A stretch of DNA of 46,998 bases from Monosporascus cannonballus (lineage: Eukaryota; Ascomycota; Sordariomycetes; Xylariales): positions 1 to 46,998 of the forward strand of contig QJNS01000395.1 in NCBI GenBank assembly GCA_004154925.1, given 5' to 3'. Below the pieces are notes generated by a model. The model was not told the origin of the DNA. It saw only the letters and a list, made by a program, of their open reading frames with translations, and ran no database searches. A program made the position numbers and the translations under genes. This document shows, piece after piece, positions 23,257 to 34,649 of the stretch (its first letter is position 1; each line of letters starts with the position of its first letter).

Positions 23257-23632
23257 TATAACTAATTAAACTGTTTAACTAATTATTAAATTTTAAATTA
23301 ACTGGTTTATATTAATAGGAATATCGTAAGAATTTAAATAATAAATATAGTAATATGTTACGTTTCGTAATATTAAAAATGCCTTAGGTAACGAATTATT
23401 ATTGCAAGCTAAAGCTATCTAAATTATGGAAATAATAAACGTATATATCCTTTTTTTTCTTGGCTTAATTACTCGTGATCATGCCGTTGGTGGTGATCAC
23501 GATCACTTGGGATCACCTTTAATCACTAATAATCACTGGCTTGGCAGTGATCACCGTCACGTGACCCGCGAGGTGGCCCGTATGCTCCCTGCCTGACCGT
23601 TTCTTGAGACCGGAACCTGTCAGGTCGTAATA
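23257..23632 (-). repeat. A1 5' LTR (right copy), half mutated
   Basis: 376 bp, paired with 16,863-17,238. Its left part (R-U5, to about 23,450) is strongly RIP-mutated. Its right part (U3, about 23,460-23,632) is nearly intact, with at least five GTGATCAC-type motifs and CACGTG at 23,558-23,563. Confidence 0.88.
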
Positions 23633-23776
23633 CGGATCCATATCGAATAACTATATGGATCCCGTTGGATCTCTTGGATCACTCCGAATCTATATTACAT
23701 AATTTCGACCTACTTGGGTCCTGTTTCGGTTACCAAGTAACTGTTTCCGAGATTCTTTCTTAGTTAGATTATAACA
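23633..23776 (-). repeat. left LTR of element C, second part
   Basis: 144 bp completing the 450-bp LTR begun at 16,552. It aligns without gaps to 45,831-45,974 and starts with the duplicated CGGAT. It contains GGATC/GATCC repeats and is lightly mutated. Confidence 0.85.
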
Positions 23777-23859
23777 CGATCTTCCCTTTCTTTAAATATT
23801 GTCTTTAAGATTTTCTAGTAAGTTTTTCCTTATCTGTTACCATATTTAACCGAATCGTT

Positions 23860-24290
23860 AAAAACCGCAAATATATTAATCAAAAAGAAAAGCGCAAAGC
23901 CTTAACTCGTTTTATTTTTAATTCGGGTTTTAAAGTTATGCCTTATATGCTCTATTTTTGTATTGGTGATTTATGTATTATGTTGAATAATATAACGCTT
24001 TATTAGTAATGTATCTTAAAAAAACGTTATTATAACGGTTCCGGTATTCCTTATTTATTTTTAAATAATATTAATAAGGAAATAAAACGTTTGCGGTTAA
24101 AAAATATTTTCTGTCCGTTAATATTTTCGTAATATTCGTCAAAAGTTGTTAACAATATTTCGTCGCTTAAACAAAACGTTATTTCGTTTGGAACGTTTTC
24201 GTATTTAATAAAATATTTTTCGTAAAAAAGGTATAGAAATAGTTAACTAAGGTCTTTAATCCTTAGATAAATTAGAAAAATAGAAAAAAG
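23860..24290 (+). pseudogene. accessory Zn2Cys6-like ORF of element C, interrupted by B1
   Basis: Starts just inside C's left LTR. The aligned Met is at 23,938. Cys/Tyr at register positions 3, 6, 13, 22, 25 and 32 read Y, Y, C, Y, C, Y. Stops at 23-24 and later show it is dead. Element B1 entered this ORF after 24,290 (TSD AAAAG). About 50 bp of what followed remains at 31,620-31,671 before the A2 LTR begins. Same strand and place as in A1 and A2, opposite to pol. Confidence 0.6.
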
Positions 24291-24495
24291 TGTAAGAATA
24301 TAGCCCTTATAAGAATAAGGCTGGTAGCCGACCAGCCGTCGATCAGCTACCGACCTACTTATTGGTATAAATCCACCATTTAGCAGCTAGTAGGAAACGT
24401 TAAATAAGAATAACTTAATATATTTATTTTTTAAAATCTACTTTACGATTTGTTGGAGATTTCTTTATCCAGCTTATAATTATTTATTATTTTAT
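24291..24495 (+). repeat. B1 5' LTR
   Basis: 205 bp, TGTAAGAATATAG...TTTATA (ancestral TG...CA). Its first 80 bp (U3) are well preserved, with GGTAGCCGACC-type repeats. The second half is RIP-mutated. Confidence 0.85.
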
Positions 24496-24549
24496 AATTT
24501 TTTTATTTTTATTATAAAAAGTAACAAAATAATTATTAGAAATAAAGTT

Positions 24550-27500
24550 CGCCGATTATAAAACGAAGTTAAGTTATTAGTCGAAAAAACCGCCGAACGG
24601 AACCTAACCGACGAACGATCGATTACGGTACGGAAATAGGCGAAAAAGCTTATAACAAAGTTTTAATAGACAAAGAACCATAGTTCCCAAAACTGCAAAT
24701 TACTTTATATATATAATAAAGATACGTTCCGATCATTGTTAATTAAACGGTCGGAAAACGGGTATAATATAATAATCGGGTTCTGGAATTTAAAATAAGG
24801 AAAAATTAAGTTTTTTAATAATTATCAAATTTTGGAAATTATTCGTTAATAAAATAAATAATATTCGGAATTATTTCGGTAATTAGCTAAATAATAAAGA
24901 ATGGTATAAGTTAAAAAAAATATAATTTTAAAAGTTAATTATAATATGATTGTAAAAATTTAAAGATAATAAGCAAATACCGCATTATAATTGCCCGAAA
25001 TCTTCCGAACGTATATTAATTAAAACCATTAAATAAAAGTTAATATAAAACTTTACGCCAAAAGGTTAAAGCGAAATACTTTTATTTATATCTAATAAGG
25101 TATAGGCCATATAAACGTTTTTATTATAAACGTTTAGTAATTATATTACATTATGCTTAATTACTTTATTTATAAAAAAGTAAAAATAAAATATTTATGG
25201 ATTTTTACTAAGAAAAACTAAATATATTTTAATTTCTTTAAAAAGAAATATAAGAAATAATTTATTAAATTATAATAATAATCCGATTAATTGTTATTAA
25301 ATTTTTACGTTATATAAAGGTTTTTAATTTATAAAATAAAATTTACGAATATTTTTAACCCGGAAAACGGCCAAAATAATAAACGTTTTATTTTTAATTA
25401 TTTTTATAAATTAATATTAAAATTAGGAAATATTTTATTACGAAAAGATATTAAGTTAAAAGGAATTAATAACGTAATAAATAAAGTAAAATATTATTAA
25501 AACGTTTAGAAACGGGCGCAAAAAAACAATTATTTTCCGTTAAAATTATTAATAAAAATAAATAATCTTATTTTAATATTTTTAGAAAAAAGGTTTTTAA
25601 TGTAAATTACAGGCATTTTAAAAGAATAATAAGAATTATAGGCATTTTTATATATATAAAGTAAATAACTGTTAATTTAATTCCGATCGAAATAAATCTG
25701 TATAGCTTAATATTTTTAATTTTTATGAAACCTTTTTTAAATATTATAATTATAAAAAGACAAATTACAAAAATGTAAATTATAAAACCAAAAAGAATAT
25801 AAAAACTCTGCTATTTTAGCTATACAGAAACCGATTTCCGAAAATTGTACAAAATATTATAATATATAACGATAAATTAAATTAATCCTTAAACGTAATC
25901 CCACGAAAGGAGCCGGAATAAATATATATTTTTATTCCATTTCAGTTAATAATTATAAAACAATCGAAATAAAACTATTTTTTTAAAGGGAAAATATTTC
26001 TGAAAAAAGGTATGAGGAATATAACGGTATAAATAAATATAAATATTAAATTATAAATAAATATTATAAGCAAAACGTTAATAAAGAAATTTAATTTTTA
26101 ATTAATTCCTATAAATATTCAGGGCTTTATTAACGTTAAGGGCATATATATTAAATATTATAAGGGTGGCAAAATTCCTACTAATATAATAAATAATAAG
26201 AAAAACGAACGAAAATTTAAATAAATTTATTTAGAAATACGTTATAATTAAAAAGCGTTCGAATTTTTATTATTTAAATTAGGAACAAATAAATTAAGGA
26301 TTTTATTAGATATAATTATATATTAACATTTATACGGATAATTATAAAATACCAATAAATAAAAAAATACAATTTAACGTTTTCTAGTAAACAAATTTAC
26401 ACCGTTAATTTAATAAATTTAGCAAAAAGGATAAATATTTCGAAATTCGAAAAATAGCATATATATAAATTAATTAACCTTTTTATATGCTTAAAAGGTT
26501 TCGGGCAAATATATTCCGAAAAAGAAACCAAAAAATATTTTAATTATTAAAAACAAAATATATCATAAATTTAATCATAAAGACAAGCTTTTATTCGCCC
26601 TAATTTACCTAATTTCGAAAATTTAAAAACATTATTTAAAATAGATTCGAAAAAATCTAAAAATAAGCCGGATACGTTATTCGAAAACGAACGTAAAAAT
26701 ATTATTATTATTTATGCTTAAGAAAAACGGTAATTGCTGATTATACGTTAATTATAAAGGGTTAAATTAAGTAACGATAAAAAACCGATATTTTTAATTT
26801 TTAATTGTAAAAGTAATAAATTAATTAAAATTAATTAAGGTGTTTCCAAAAGTTAATTTTAAAAACATTTATTACCGAATTAACATTAAAAAACCGATTA
26901 ATAAAAAATTATTTTGCGAATATAATATAGATAATTTAAATATACGGTTATATTATTTGGCCTTATTAATGCGGTAATTATATTTTAAGCTTATGTATTT
27001 AAACTATTAATTAAGTTAAATAATAAAAGAATATGGGAAATATTTTTGATTAATTTACGAACGGTTATTATAATATTAATTATTTGCTAAAATACTTAAA
27101 TTCCAATTTTTTTTAACAAATATAAAGTTTTTAAAATTTATAATTTATATTAACGGTTTGGAAATAAATTATTAACTGGTTAATATTGTCGAAATATAAC
27201 CGAAATTAAAATTAATTTATAATATTTAAATATTTTGGAGATTTACGAAATTTTATGGGAGATTTATCGCCTACTATTTATATATTACCAAATTTATTAT
27301 TACGTTATTAAAAAAGATATCGGGGAAAACTAAAATTAAAGAATTTTAATAATGCGAATAAGTTAAAAAAGTATTTTAAAATTTAAAAAATATCTTTTTA
27401 ATCAGCGATTATTTTTCGATATTAGGATAACGTCAAAAATACCAAAGTTAAAATAAATATTTCGATAAAAACCATATTAAAAATATTTTTACAAAAATAC

Positions 27501-29800
27501 GGAAAATATTAACGTCTAATTATAGATTAATTATGAAAAATAAGTATAATCGAAAAATAATAAGATATAAGGTAATACAAATTATTAGTAATTATAAAAA
27601 GCATAAAGTATTAATGGTTATACCTTAAAAATACGATTTTTTTTTTAAATATTTACCGATTATATAGCATTAAAAAATATAATATAAGCGTTAACGTATA
27701 ACCTTAAAGGAAAATTAACACGATAAATTTACCGTTTTACGTAATTTAATGTTAAAATTTAATATCAAGCGGATGCCGTTAACTCGGCAAATAAATTATT
27801 TAAATGCCCGATTTATATATTAAAAAATTGTGTATAAAAACGTAATTTTTATATTGTCTAAAAAATTCGGATATACGAATAATATGCCGGAAAACGTACG
27901 AAAACCGGTCGTAAATATATAAAGTAATTTAAAGTATTATAAAGGGGCAAAAGGTCGTATAAAAATAACCGAAAATTTATTTATTATAAAGTCCTTAAAC
28001 AGGTTTTAAGTAACGAAAATTTAAATAATTATTATCTATATAAAAAAAGCGGAAAACCTTTATTATACGATTATAAAAGTTTTTCGAAAACAAATAAGCA
28101 ATTATAAATATATTAAATTTATTATTTATAAATAATAAAATAAATATATATCGTAATAATAATACGATTAATAATTGAATAATAATAACCGTGAATTATA
28201 ACCATACTACGATCGGGGTTTAAAATATTCTAGGAAATTAAATTAATATTAAAATTATTATTTATATTTAACATATTTTATATTTTTTAATGAAAAAACT
28301 AATTCAAAATAAAATAATATTATAATCGAAGACTTTCCGTTAAATTTATAATTAACTTCGAAAATTGCAAATTGAGGATTAAATATTATAAAATTAATAC
28401 GGAAAATTAAATATTCAGTTAAAATAAAAAGAAAATATTTTTTAAATCCAAATAAAATCTTATATTATCGGAATAAATTCGTAATCTCATTATCAAACGT
28501 TGAACGGAAATAATTAATTAATTAATACTTTAATAATACAAAAGTAAAATACTTAAGATATATTTATACGTTAAAATTAATAATTAAATAATTTTACTAA
28601 GAAATATAATAAACGATATCCGAAAATATAATAAGTAATATTTAGGATATTAGGCCATAATAAAATTATGTCATAAATTATACAGATAAATATAATATAT
28701 GCCGTTATTTAAATAATTTTTCTAAAAATTCTTATTAAATTTTATTACGAAATTTCCTAAAAACCTAGGTTTAAACTGGTTAAAATATAACTTAAGTGTA
28801 ATAATCGTTAACCGCTTTACGAAATTAAAATTATTTATTTTTATAATTAAAGCTTTAACCCTAATTAAATTAATTTATTTACTTTACGTAAAAATAAAAT
28901 ATAAATGTTGTATATTAAATAAAATTATTGCTAATTAAAATAAATTATTAACGAATTAATGTTGGATAACATTTCATAAGAAACGAAAAATAACACAGCA
29001 AATATTAACCGTTTATTATCCGTAAATTGATAAATAAACGGAACGTATTTATTAACTTTTTAAATCGTATTTCTATAGTTACGTTAATAAATATTAAAAT
29101 AATTAAGTAAAGTTATTACCAAATACAGAATTTATATATAATAATATATAAAACGTATTTATGGGCCGATTTCCGTTCGAAACCTTATATAAATATTATT
29201 TAAAAATAATAAAATACTTTTTAATAAAATTTAAAAAATAAATATAAAAAATTAAAAAAAAGCCTTAAAAATAATAGTTATTTATCGAATAATTTACGAA
29301 TAGTAAGAAAACGTAATAGTAACTTAAAAATATTATAATTAACATTATATATTTATGGAATTCTAATTAAAACAATAAGTAAATTGATTAATTAAAACTT
29401 TGAAATTTAAAAATAAACAATTTATATTAATTTATATCCGAATTACAAATAACAATAAAAAAGTACTTAAAAATATAAAATAGTTTTTCTTATTAAATAT
29501 TAACGGATTTATAATATATTTTTAATATTTTTATTAAAACCGTAATATAACCGAAAATCGGATAACGTTTAAATAACAGTATTAAATTAAATAAAGAAAT
29601 AAAAAATAAGTAATATAAAATATCGCACGTTACCAAAATAACCAGAAATACCGCAAATATTTTATTAAATATGAAGTTTAATTTGCCAAATATAATACGT
29701 AAAAAGATTAAAAATATTGTAAATATATAGTTAAAATATTATAATATTATAAAAATATTCAATACGTATATAGGGTATAAAAAGATTTAAAAATTATAAA
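24550..29800 (+). pseudogene. gag-pol of B1, RIP-destroyed
   Basis: Plus-strand traces in Gypsy order. A gag-like charged region lies near 24,550-25,300. An RT block reading LFGLINA (ancestral PFGLTNA-type) lies at about 26,951-26,973. An RNase H end (ALKNIISA..., then ADAVNSANKLF) lies at about 27,650-27,800. The integrase core is at about 28,795-29,200: VNRFTKLKLF shows Asp-to-Asn at the first catalytic site, and KRKITQQILTVYYP, TERIY and FPFETLYKYY are clear. A chromodomain (RYQNNQKYRKYFIKYE) lies at about 29,620-29,760. Many TAA/TAG stops stand where Gln or Trp codons are expected, as RIP produces. I could not find the YxDD box with confidence. Confidence 0.8.
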
Positions 29801-29859
29801 CTAATAATAACTTAATTAAAAGTTAATCGTTAAATAATTACAAAAATTATAAAAAATAA

Positions 29860-31408
29860 TTTTGGGTAAAATGAAAATATTAATAATAAAATATTATTTA
29901 ATTATATAATTATTTTTAAATTTTTAACGAATAATTACTTCATTATATATTGGTCGAAACCTTGTAAATGATATAACAAAATTAAAATTTTATTTTCAAA
30001 AAAAGGTTTCGAACTTAATTACTTAATTTTACATTAATTAACTTTTAATAAATATATTATAGAAATTAATATAGGAATATTAAAAGAATAATTAAAAAAT
30101 ATAATAATAAATAACGTATATATTTATTAAACATATGACGGGAAAAATCCCAAAAAAACTTAAAAATATTTTATTTTTTAAGATAAATAATGCATACATA
30201 ATTAGACTATAATTTATTATTAATCGGAAATAAAGTGCCGTTTTTAAAATATTTAATACATTTAAATTTAATATTAATCTTATTAATTTAAACAATTTTT
30301 AATTATGTTTATTAATAAATGTTAAAATTTCTATAAAATATTAAAAAATATACGGAAAATATTTATCAACAAAAGGTATAACGGTATAACGATTTTCGAA
30401 AATTACTTTATTTACAAAAATATCTTAAAATTACGTTTAATCGGAAATCAGTTACGGAATAATAAAAAAAATTATAATATTTATAAAGAAAACATAAATT
30501 TGCAAACTTTTAAAACAATATTAAATTTAGATTTTTGTAATTATAACAGATAATTAAAAATTAATTTTTATTTTATATGACGAATAATATTTCCTAATAA
30601 TAATTATAATAAAAACGAATTCGCCTTTATAAAAAATATTAAATCGATAACTGATTATAATTACATTAAAATATTTATATTAAATACCGATAATATAAGT
30701 TTTTTTAAACTTGTTTATTAGTTTTTAATTATTAGTAATGCATTAAAAATCGATTTAAATAATATTTTTTTTTAAAAATAATCGGAATATAAACGAAAAT
30801 TAAATAACGATATTGATAATATTAAAAATAATTATTTATTATACAAAACGTTTTATAATAATAATTAATTATACGGCAATTTAAAATATTTAAAATTTAA
30901 AATTAAATCGTATGGTAATTAAAATAATAAAATATATTATAATTTAATTTATTACCGCCGGTAATATAATTAAAATCTATTTTATTATCGGCGCTAAAAA
31001 CATAATACTAAAACAAATCCTAATTTTTATTAATATTAAAATGTTTTTTTTTAAATTTCGCACCAAAAAAATATAACGAACGGAAATAATAGGTAAAACA
31101 AACGGAAAAGACAAAATGAAAATAATCAAAAACGGAAAACCAAATAATATGCGGATGTAAAAAAAAATAAAAATGTAAACGTAAAAGGAAAAAAAAGATA
31201 AATAAAGTTAAAAACGAATTATAATAAAATATTAAGCGGAACATAATTAATTACGTAATATAATACGTATTAATTATTATAATAATTACTAATAGTATAA
31301 TATAACGGTAAATTATCGGCAAATATGCCGAACCAAATTTTGGAAATATATCATATTAAATTAGTAGTAATAGTATTAAGAATTAATAATTTGAAAAAAG
31401 AAAATAAT
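29860..31408. other. B1 region between chromodomain and 3' LTR, about 1.5 kb
   Basis: No retroviral domain is recognised here. The segment near 31,020-31,240 is rich in Lys/Arg/Asn codons on the plus strand and could be the end of an extra ORF. The 67-codon (30,092-30,295) and 74-codon (31,020-31,244) minus-strand frames are hydrophobic low-complexity shadows. The same length of extra DNA is found in B2 at about 33,000-34,590, so it belongs to the family. Confidence 0.4.
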
Positions 31409-31614
31409 TATAAAAATATAAGTTTTATAAAAATATAATAAATAACCGATTAATTACTGATTAATTATCGACTTATTTATTAATATGAATTTATTATTTG
31501 GCAATTAATAAGAAATGCCAAATAAAAATAACCTAATATATTTATTTTTGGGAATCTGCTTTACGACTGGTTAGAGATCACCTTACCCAGCTCATAGCTA
31601 TCCATTATCTTACA
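31409..31614 (+). repeat. B1 3' LTR
   Basis: 206 bp ending TTATCTTACA, paired with 24,291-24,495. Here the first part is RIP-mutated and the last 60 bp (31,555-31,614) are nearly intact, the reverse of the 5' LTR. Confidence 0.85.
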
Positions 31615-31619
31615 AAAAG

Positions 31620-31671
31620 CCGGTCGCCTAAAGACGGAACGTAAATGTTTAAAGATTAAGCTTTACGCCGT
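31620..31671 (+). other. short remnant of element C between B1 and A2
   Basis: 52 bp of little-mutated DNA after the B1 TSD. It continues the accessory ORF of C and ends in GCCGT, the expected left target-site copy of A2. No right-hand GCCGT partner was found, because A2's right end is missing. Confidence 0.5.
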
Positions 31672-32042
31672 TATGACGGCTAGGCGGTTTAATCAACTAT
31701 TAAATCTTAGTCATACGGGTTTATATTAGCAGAAGTATCGTGGAAATCTGAACAATAAATATAGTAACGTATTACGTTTTGTAATACCAAAAATATCTTA
31801 GGTAACGATATTATATTACAAACTAAAGTTATTTAAACTATGGAAATAATAAACGTATATATCTTTTCTGAATTAATTAAATTTCTATTATATCTTAATT
31901 TTGTTACAGATTTAACGCCATTAAATTTGATTGGTTCTATATGGATTTATTTGGATTTTGTTGGCAAAAGAAATCCAAATTACGTAACCCTTTTATGTAA
32001 GTCCAACCGTTTTCGAAACCGATCTTGGATTAGGTCGTAATA
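31672..32042 (-). repeat. left (3') LTR of element A2, no partner
   Basis: 371 bp, TATGACGGCTAGGCGG...GTAATA. About 180 bp match the other family-A LTRs. Its U3 is unlike all others in the window: it has TTTGGATTT-type motifs and a TACGTA (31,981-31,986) where the others have CACGTG. The right LTR that bounds the interior (45,525-45,974) has the C-type U3, so A2's own second LTR is absent. Confidence 0.75.
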
Positions 32043-32089
32043 CGATTTCCCCTCTCGTAGGATCTTTACCTTTAAAAATTTTCTTTCTC

Positions 32090-32700
32090 CGCAAGTCACC
32101 ATTATTTATTATAGCAGGTCGTATCGCTAATTATAAACTTCGTAATTATCCGCATCAAAAAGAAAGCCTGGATTTTTTGGCTATTTATATCGTCAAATTT
32201 GGTTTTGAAATTATGTCGTATACGGCCTATTTCGAAAATGGTACCAAATATTAAATAACTAAAGAAATTCATCGTTATAACGAATATATTAAGAACCGTC
32301 GTCGTTACGATATTTCCGGCGTCCCAATTAATTCTTTGCGCCGTTTTAAAATAGAAAAAAATCGTTTAAATTGCGAAAAAACTATTATTACAAAAACGTT
32401 TTTACGCCTTTAGCAAAAAATGAAAAAAGATGAGGTCCGTAAATAGCGTAATATTAACGAGATTATTAGCCGCCTTTTTCGTTTTCGTCGTTAAAAGAAA
32501 TTTTTTTACGTTAAAAAATTTAAAATTGTTAATCGCGGACTTTAGTTGATGAATAAACTGGACGAAGAGAAACGCGCGGAAACCGAGGTTTCTCTTTTTG
32601 TCCTGTTTATTAATATATTTAACTGGTCCATTCCTAAAAACCTTAACTAGGGAGCCCTCCTTGGTAACCCCGTTGCTACTGGTAAAAGTTTTTTTAATAA
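32090..32700 (+). pseudogene. accessory Zn2Cys6-like ORF of A2, antisense to pol
   Basis: The best preserved full-length copy. The aligned Met is at 32,213. All six register positions (3, 6, 13, 22, 25, 32) are Tyr, exactly where Cys is expected, and there is a stop at 14. The downstream frame reads through a basic/coiled stretch, then LMNKLDEEKRAETEVSL near 32,545-32,600 and a Trp-Ser motif. This matches the layout I recall for MPCSxCF proteins (zinc cluster, coiled coil, LDELxxxE). It ends where the chromodomain of pol (opposite strand) begins. Long stretches around 32,530-32,700 are barely mutated. Confidence 0.65.
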
Positions 32701-32793
32701 GCGTTAGGCGCTAAAACGGTTCTTGGCAGGTTTCTAGGTATTTTCAGAATCCGAGTGCTTTTTCCACTTAATCAGGTATTAGGTAAATCCGTT
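32700..32793 (-). pseudogene. chromodomain end of A2 pol, cut by B2
   Basis: The minus strand reads YLIKWKKHSDSENT, the same chromodomain segment as in A1. Element B2 is inserted at its upstream side (TSD CCGTT). The rest of pol continues beyond 40,158. The aromatic/Trp spacing of a chromodomain is visible. Confidence 0.7.
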
Positions 32794-32999
32794 TGTAAAA
32801 TAATGGATAGCTGTGAGCTGGGTAAGGTGATCTCCGACCAGTCGTAAAGCAAATTCTAAGAAATAAGTATATTAAGTTATGTCCATCTGGTATTTTCTAT
32901 TAGCTGCTAAATAATAGATTTATATTAATAAGTAGGTTGGTAATTAATTTATAATTTGTTAGTTATTAATTTTATTTTTATAAACGTAATATTTTTATA
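32794..32999 (-). repeat. B2 3' LTR (left copy)
   Basis: 206 bp starting TGTAAAATAATGG on the plus strand. The first 90 bp are nearly unmutated and the rest is AT-rich. Pairs with 39,952-40,157. Confidence 0.85.
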
Positions 33000-34649
33000 A
33001 TTATTTTCTTTTTTAAATTATGAATTTTTAATAATATTATTTTTAATTTAATATAAAACGTTTTGTAAATCTGGTTACGTATATGTGTTAATAATTTACC
33101 GTTATATTATATCATAAGTAATTGCGTAAAAAATAATGCATATTATATTATGTAATTAACTATGTTCTGCTTAATATTTTATTAAAATCTGTTTTTTAAC
33201 CTTATATTTTTTATATTTATATTTTTAATTTTTTATATGCACGTTCTATTCGGTTTCTTTTTTTATTTTTATTTCGCCTTTTTTATTTAATTCGCGTGTT
33301 ATCTCTGTTCGTTTTATTTTTTTTTCGTAAAAAGTTCCAAAAAAGTAATATTTTAATAATAATAAGAATTAAAATTTCTTTTAATATTACTTTTTCGACG
33401 TTAATAATAAAATAAATATTAATTATATTACAAGCGGTAATTAACCATATTATATTTACGTAATATAATATTATTTTAATTATTATACGGTTTACGTTTA
33501 TGTTCTAAGTATTTTAAATTACGTTATAATTCATTATAATTATAAGATTCTTTATATAAGAAATAATTATTTTTAATATTATTAATATTACTATTTAATT
33601 TTTAATTAAATTCTATTGTTTTTAAAAATGCATTTGAAACGGTTTCTTAATTCGGTATTAATAATTAACAATTAATCAACGAATTGGAAATAATTCGTAT
33701 TACAGATATTTAATATAAACATTCCGATATAACTACGGTTAATTATCGATTTAATATTTTTTGTAAAACTAAGTTTCATTAACGTAATTATTATTAAGGA
33801 ATATCGTTTTTTTAATATAACGGAAATCGATTTCCGATTATCCGTTATAATTGTGAAAATTTCATTTTAACATTATTTTATAAATTTTTAAATTTAAGTT
33901 TTTTTTAAATATTACGATTTTTCTTCTTATTATTTTACGATTAATTTCTAATTAAGCGTAATTTTAAGGTGTCTTTATAAATAAAGCGATTTTCGAAAGG
34001 CGTTATATTATTATATTCTTTATTTACAAATATTTTCCGCTCTTTTTTCGATATTTTAATAAAGTTTTAATATTTATTAATAAATTTAGCTTAGAAATAA
34101 TTTTATTTGGCAAAACTATTATTAAATTTAAATACGTTAAACGTTTTAAAAATAACGTCTAATTTTTAATTAATAAATAATTTTATTTTAATTATTTAGG
34201 CCTTATTTCTTAAAAGAAATAAAACGTTTTTAAATGTTTTCCGAGTTTTACGCTTAATAAATTTAATAAATATATTTGTTTTTTATTATCATATATTTTC
34301 CGTTTATCTTCCGATATTTTTATATTAATTTCCTTAATACGTTTATTACAGGTTAATTAATATAAAAGTTAATAATTAAATTTGAAAATTTATTTTCGAA
34401 ATAAAAATTTGATTTTTTTATATGGCCTATAAATTTCTCACCAGTATACGATAAAGTAATTCTTTGTCAAAATTTAAAAATAGTTATATAATTAAATAAT
34501 ATTTTAATATTAATTTTTTAATTTTATACAAAATTATTCTTTATAGTTTTTGTAATTATTAGGCAAGTAACTTCCGATCGGGCTGTTATTATTTTGTAAT
34601 TTTTAGGTAATTTTATTTCTTAGAAACATATTTAATTTTTTTTATAATA

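Larger units (their letters stand above)
16863..23632 (-). mobile_element. Gypsy chromodomain retrotransposon A1, full length, RIP-mutated
   Basis: 6,770 bp with two 376-bp LTRs (16,863-17,238 and 23,257-23,632) and a perfect TSD CGGAT (16,858-16,862 and 23,633-23,637). It sits inside the left LTR of element C. The uninterrupted target is preserved in C's other LTR at 45,831-45,835. Pol is on the minus strand and a separate ORF is on the plus strand next to the left (3') LTR. The U3 of the right LTR keeps intact GTGATCAC motifs that are GTAATTAC in the left LTR, a direct picture of RIP. Confidence 0.9.
24291..31614 (+). mobile_element. Gypsy chromodomain retrotransposon B1, full length, RIP-mutated
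   Basis: 7,324 bp with LTRs 24,291-24,495 (205 bp) and 31,409-31,614 (206 bp) and a perfect TSD AAAAG (24,286-24,290 and 31,615-31,619). It is inserted in the accessory ORF of element C. Gag-pol is on the plus strand, which is A-rich. It is the same family as B2, in opposite orientation, and the two copies probably triggered RIP on each other. Confidence 0.9.

Noticed and set aside
16863..23632. Reading A1 as a plus-strand element because the MPC-type ORF is on plus
   Set aside because: RT, integrase and chromodomain traces are all on the minus strand, so the plus-strand ORF is an accessory antisense gene and not gag.
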